Source of the DNA: Gossypium raimondii
Lineage: Eukaryota; Streptophyta; Magnoliopsida; Malvales; Malvaceae
Assembly (NCBI RefSeq): GCF_025698545.1
Contig: NC_068575.1
Span: forward strand, 49,361,980 to 49,425,979
Reading direction: 5' to 3'
DNA: 64,000 bases
Positions 60,489 through 64,000 of this stretch are shown here, one piece after another (the first letter of the stretch is position 1; every line of letters begins with the position of its first letter). The notes beneath the pieces were generated by a model. It did no database searches. It was not told where the DNA came from and saw nothing but the letters and a program-made list of their open reading frames with translations. The position numbers and the translations under genes were made by a program.

Positions 60489-62316
60489 TAATCAAAACCA
60501 GTATATGTATATATATAGCAAAAATATTGTTGTGTTGCTCTCGAATTGTAAGGTTGGAATACTTGGAATGCTGAAACAGGAAATTTATATATCTCAAGTA
60601 ATTATTGGAATTAAATGTAAGCACACAAATTTAATTAATGAGGAAAAGGAAAAGAAAGAGGAAGTGGAAGTGGATGAATTCATTTGCAAAGGGAATAGGA
60701 AGGAGGGGGAGCCATTTTCCATTGCCAGCCTAAGAAAAGAAAAGCGAATCTTTCTAATTAACTTTTGCCTTTCTCATTTCCCCCCGAGAGAGTGACAGAA
60801 TATTTATTTGTCTCTCTCCTTTTTTCTTATATTTTCTCCTTTTCTCTTAACCTTTTTTGTTTTTAACAGCGGTTCTTGCTTTCCCGGTATCCACCACAAC
60901 CAACTTGTAAATGTTATATCCAGAAAAATATATACCATGTTAAGTAAAATCTCCGGATAACTTATTTAATTTAAATCCCAAGTTAGTTATTTTTAAATTT
61001 ATTAATTTTGATATATGTTTAATAATCTAAAATAAAAATAACATGGCAAAATTTTATTTTTTTTGTTTCTAACAACATATTATCCTATCAAGAATTTACA
61101 GTTAAAATTTGATTTTATTTAGAATAAAGTGTAATCTTTAAAAATTAAGGATAAATAATTTTATATTTTAAAATTTATATTTATCAAATAATTTAATTAT
61201 ATTCCAAATAATTTTAATTAATATATCAAACCTAATTTATAATTTAAATTCAATATTAAATCAATACTTATTTTTATCACTTAATTTTTAGTTTATTAAA
61301 TTAACACTTTAGTTTAGTGAATGCTTTACTAACAATATAATGATAAATTTCGAATCTATCCTATCAAATAAAATAACCTTTTATTAATTTGGGTAAACCA
61401 CATAAATAATTATATAACTATCAAAAATTTATTTTAGGTATCAAAATAAAATATATATATAATTTAAGTATTCATGTTATATAATTTGGTCATTTTGGCC
61501 ACTCTCGTTAAAATCATTAATGTGAAATTGACGTGACAATTAAAAAATCGTTTAACTTTTATATATTATAAAATTAATCATAATTAAAAAAATCAACCCT
61601 TAAAATTTATAGCTATTCTTAATTTGGTCTTAATTTTAATTTTATTTTAAAAGAAATAAACAAATTCAATTTATTTTTAAAACCAATATGGATAGACAAT
61701 GAATCAAATAGTGACAAAAAGAGAGAAAGGAAACCAACCTAACGCAAATAAGAAGGTTAAAATGACAGAGAAAATATTCCCAAATCCCAATGATGGCAGA
61801 TAGCCTTTTCGATGAAATTCCCCAACAAAGAAAATGAAGACATAGGAGCACGAGATGGGTATCCGTAATAATCAATTATTTCTTTCCCGTTCTTTGGCGT
61901 TGTTAATTGCTGAAATGAGAATAGGAATGAAAAAGTTTTTGGTGATATAGGGAACAAACTTTATATATATATATAAAGGCTTAATTTATAATTTAACTCT
62001 TGAAGTATATTTATTTTTTCATTTTAGTACCTAAACTTTTTTTTCTTTCATGTTTTCTTTCATCTCCCTTAGTCATTCAGCGTCAAAATCTTAAATTTTT
62101 TCTTTCATCTCCTTCCACCCATCAAACTCCTCCCCTCCATAATTTATTATTTTTCCATTCTTTTATGTTCTTCACTGTGTATTCAAGGACAAGTTAGATA
62201 ATCACAACATTGATAAACTTGCTAAACTTGTGATAGAAAAAGAAAGTGTTGATGGAGAAAAAGTTTATGAGCCTCTTCATAGATGGAAAAGCTGAGCCTA
62301 AGCTAGATGTTTCTTA
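60489..62316. other. DUF3755 promoter region, then AT-rich repeats
   Basis: Bases 60489-60900 are upstream of the DUF3755 start codon, with purine-rich runs and short TA repeats close to the ATG. Bases about 61390-61545 start 'gggtaaaccacataaataat' and contain 'tttggtcattttggccact', like one arm of the fold-back family at 40619-42029. The frame at 61666-61957 (minus) has no family features. Confidence 0.4.
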
Positions 62317-62957
62317 GGGCCAGTTCTTCATTGCTTAAAAAAAGTACTTCTGACTCCAAAAGTACTTTTGAAAGAAAAACATGAAGAACAATTTGAATTT
62401 TAACTTTTTAAGTCTTTTCAAAAACACTTCTGAAAATGAGCTGAAAAGGACAAGCTAAAAGTTTTAGCTTTTCCTCTCCCAAAAGCACTTTTAGTGCTTA
62501 ATTACTTTTTCACCCCTCTAATAATATAGTATTTTCTTTTTTTTTCTTGGTGCTTAATTACAAATATTTTAAAATCATTAATTAAAAATAAAAATAATAT
62601 TTTTTAAAATACTAATTACAAATATTTAATGATTATATTTAAATATTTAAAACATAGCTTATATATTATAATTAAATTTTATAAATAATTAATATTTATT
62701 GCTTAAAATATTTAAAATTTATATTTCATATATTAAAATATTAACAACAAGTTATAATAATTTTTTATATTCTTACTAAAATATAATAATATTAACTAAT
62801 ATAAATATTATTTAAATGCATATTTGTTACTTGATAATAACATGTCTAAAATGGACATTTTATTTCTCAAAAGTACTTTTTAACAGCAATGTTAAACACT
62901 CAAATTTTAAACTAAACTTTTCAAAAGTACTTCTCAAAAATAATGAAGAACTGGCAC
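62317..62957. mobile_element. Tourist-like (PIF/Harbinger) MITE with TTA target duplications
   Basis: The left end is TTA (62314-62316) then 'GGGCCAGTTCTTCATT'. The right end is 'AATGAAGAACTGGCAC' then TTA (62958-62960). The 16-base inverted ends differ at one base. The subterminal regions are rich in 'aaaagtacttttgaaa' and similar phrases in both directions, and the centre is AT-rich. A TTA duplication with GGGCC/GTGCC ends is the hallmark of Tourist elements, which use a PIF/Harbinger transposase. It is 641 bases long with no coding capacity. The flanks also match for two more bases (CTTAG on both sides). Confidence 0.85.
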
Positions 62958-63254
62958 TTAGTTTGCACATGTTTGGCTTAAGTCTTCATTGTGTTATTGT
63001 TCTTGTGTAAGAATCAATTCAAATATTGTACTTTTTATTCTGTAATAAACAAAAATCACAAGGTTGATCGTAAGAATTGTGTGACAATTCATATTAATAA
63101 CAAAGACCGTGAATCAAAATGGAATAATTAACTTTTTTTCATTAAGATACGACAAAAGAAAAGAATGATGTGATAAGTGATGATAGTGCTAATGCGAAAA
63201 TGATTCCCTCCCTTGGTAAATATGACATTACATGGAAAAAAAAAAACCACAATT
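62958..63254. other. Short spacer between repeats
   Basis: AT-rich, with no gene or structured element seen. Confidence 0.4.
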
Positions 63255-63613
63255 CCGCGACCCGGCCCGACGGCCCGCTCGAAATATGGGAGGGTTCGGG
63301 TAAAAATATAGGCCCAAAATATAGGCCTGGGCAAAAAAACGTGGCCTGTTTTAAAAATGGGCCGGGCCTCGGGCACCACTTTTTTGGCCCGGCCCCGGCC
63401 CGAATATAATAAATATATATTTTTAATTTTTAATTTTAAAATATTTTTAAAATATTTTTTTATTTTTTATTTTGAAAATAATATTTTAATGTTTATTTTA
63501 AATGGGCCAGGCCGAGCTCAGGCTTATAATATTTTCCCAGGCCGGGCCTGGGCAAAATTTTAAGCCCATATTTCGGAACGGGCCCAACCTGGCCCGGCCC
63601 ATGGACAGGTCTA
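63255..63613 (+). repeat. GGCC-rich dispersed repeat, copy C
   Basis: It begins 'ccgcgacccggcccgacggc' and continues with 'atatgggagggttcgggtaa', 'gggccgggcctcgggcacc' and an AT-rich centre of about 90 bases. Then come 'aatgggccaggccgagctca' and 'gggcaaaattttaagcccat', and it closes with 'cggcccatggacaggtct'. The orientation is opposite to copies A and B. Short frames through it are translations of the repeat, not genes. Confidence 0.75.
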
Positions 63614-63866
63614 ATTCCGACTTTCTATTATACATGAATCTCACATGTTTGGTTACAACAACCACCATAACAATGATTTTAAAATATTCTCTTCTAGAGA
63701 AATAACACACTACAACAGTATTAAAATTTGCATGATGGATGGCTTTCTTGCCTCCAACTTTTAGATACTACTATCCGAGGATATCTTTTAGGAATATATT
63801 ATTATAAGATATTATCTTTTAGGAATATTTAAATATATTGGATATCTTTTAGGTATATATTTAAAA

Positions 63867-64000
63867 ATAGACCTGTTAATGGGTCAAGTCATCCGGCCCG
63901 ACTCTAAGACCTATCCGAAATGTGGGAGGGTTTGGTAAAAATATAGGCTCGAAAAATGGGTTTGGACTCGGGTAAGGTATTTTTGGCCCGGGCCCGATCT
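63867..64000 (+). repeat. GGCC-rich dispersed repeat, copy D, cut by window end
   Basis: It starts 'atagacctgttaatgggtca', then 'aaatgtgggagggtttggta', 'tttggactcgggtaaggtat' and 'cccgggcccgatct', where the window stops. Same orientation as copy C and closest to the reverse complement of copy B ('accttacccgag'). Confidence 0.72.

Noticed and set aside
63128-63710. Several frames with GPGR/GRAR-like repeats on both strands
   Set aside because: They follow from the GGCC-rich repeat and appear in every frame; no start, splice or family support.

Overview
This window is nuclear DNA from a flowering plant, almost certainly a eudicot. Genes are split by AT-rich GT..AG introns, intergenic DNA is AT-rich, and relics of plant transposon families (PIF/Harbinger, Tourist-like MITEs, LINE, copia gag, fold-back elements) fill the gaps. 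The proteins are typical of rosids. The repeat content suggests Malvaceae, perhaps cotton (Gossypium), but that rests on impression and was not tested.

Layout. 1-4.1 kb: repeats, including a dead PIF/Harbinger transposase (minus, 1318-2395) and a Tourist-like MITE (3274-3905). 4.1-5.9 kb: RCC1-repeat protein (+). 6.3-7.5 kb: two related elements with a GCGCGATTTGC motif, one a clean fold-back, and a tRNA-like pol III box pair between them. 8.2-10.9 kb: small six-exon unknown gene (+). 11.5-12.6 kb: NdhV/DUF2996 chloroplast NDH subunit (minus). 14.0-16.4 kb: GLYR1-type glyoxylate/succinic semialdehyde reductase (+). About 17.6-26.5 kb: RLT3-type homeobox-DDT chromatin protein (minus). 27.0-28.8 kb: a broken chimeric locus carrying a duplicated RLT3 promoter, 5' UTR and one exon. 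30.0-37.3 kb: auxilin-like J-domain protein (minus). 37.4-48.6 kb: a gene desert with a 1.4-kb fold-back element, a copia gag relic behind a tandemly duplicated leader, and a LINE 3' relic. 48.7-51.0 kb: DOMON-cytochrome b561 protein (+). 51.8-53.4 kb: two copies of a GGCC-rich repeat. 54.3 kb: small Cys-rich membrane protein (+). 55.7-60.5 kb: SANT-like/DUF3755 protein (minus). 60.5-64 kb: repeats, including a second Tourist-like MITE with TTA duplications and two more copies of the GGCC-rich repeat.

The genes form no operon or pathway; they are independent nuclear housekeeping genes (photosynthetic electron transport, aldehyde detoxification, chromatin remodelling, clathrin uncoating, membrane redox). 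Two stretches look like conserved plant gene neighbourhoods: RLT3 next to auxilin-like (as at Arabidopsis At4g12750-At4g12780), and DOMON-b561 / small protein / DUF3755 (as at At3g07570-At3g07565). I found no convincing new biological system. The most unusual item is the duplicated RLT3 5' end attached to a repeat-containing, partly frameshifted gene fragment.
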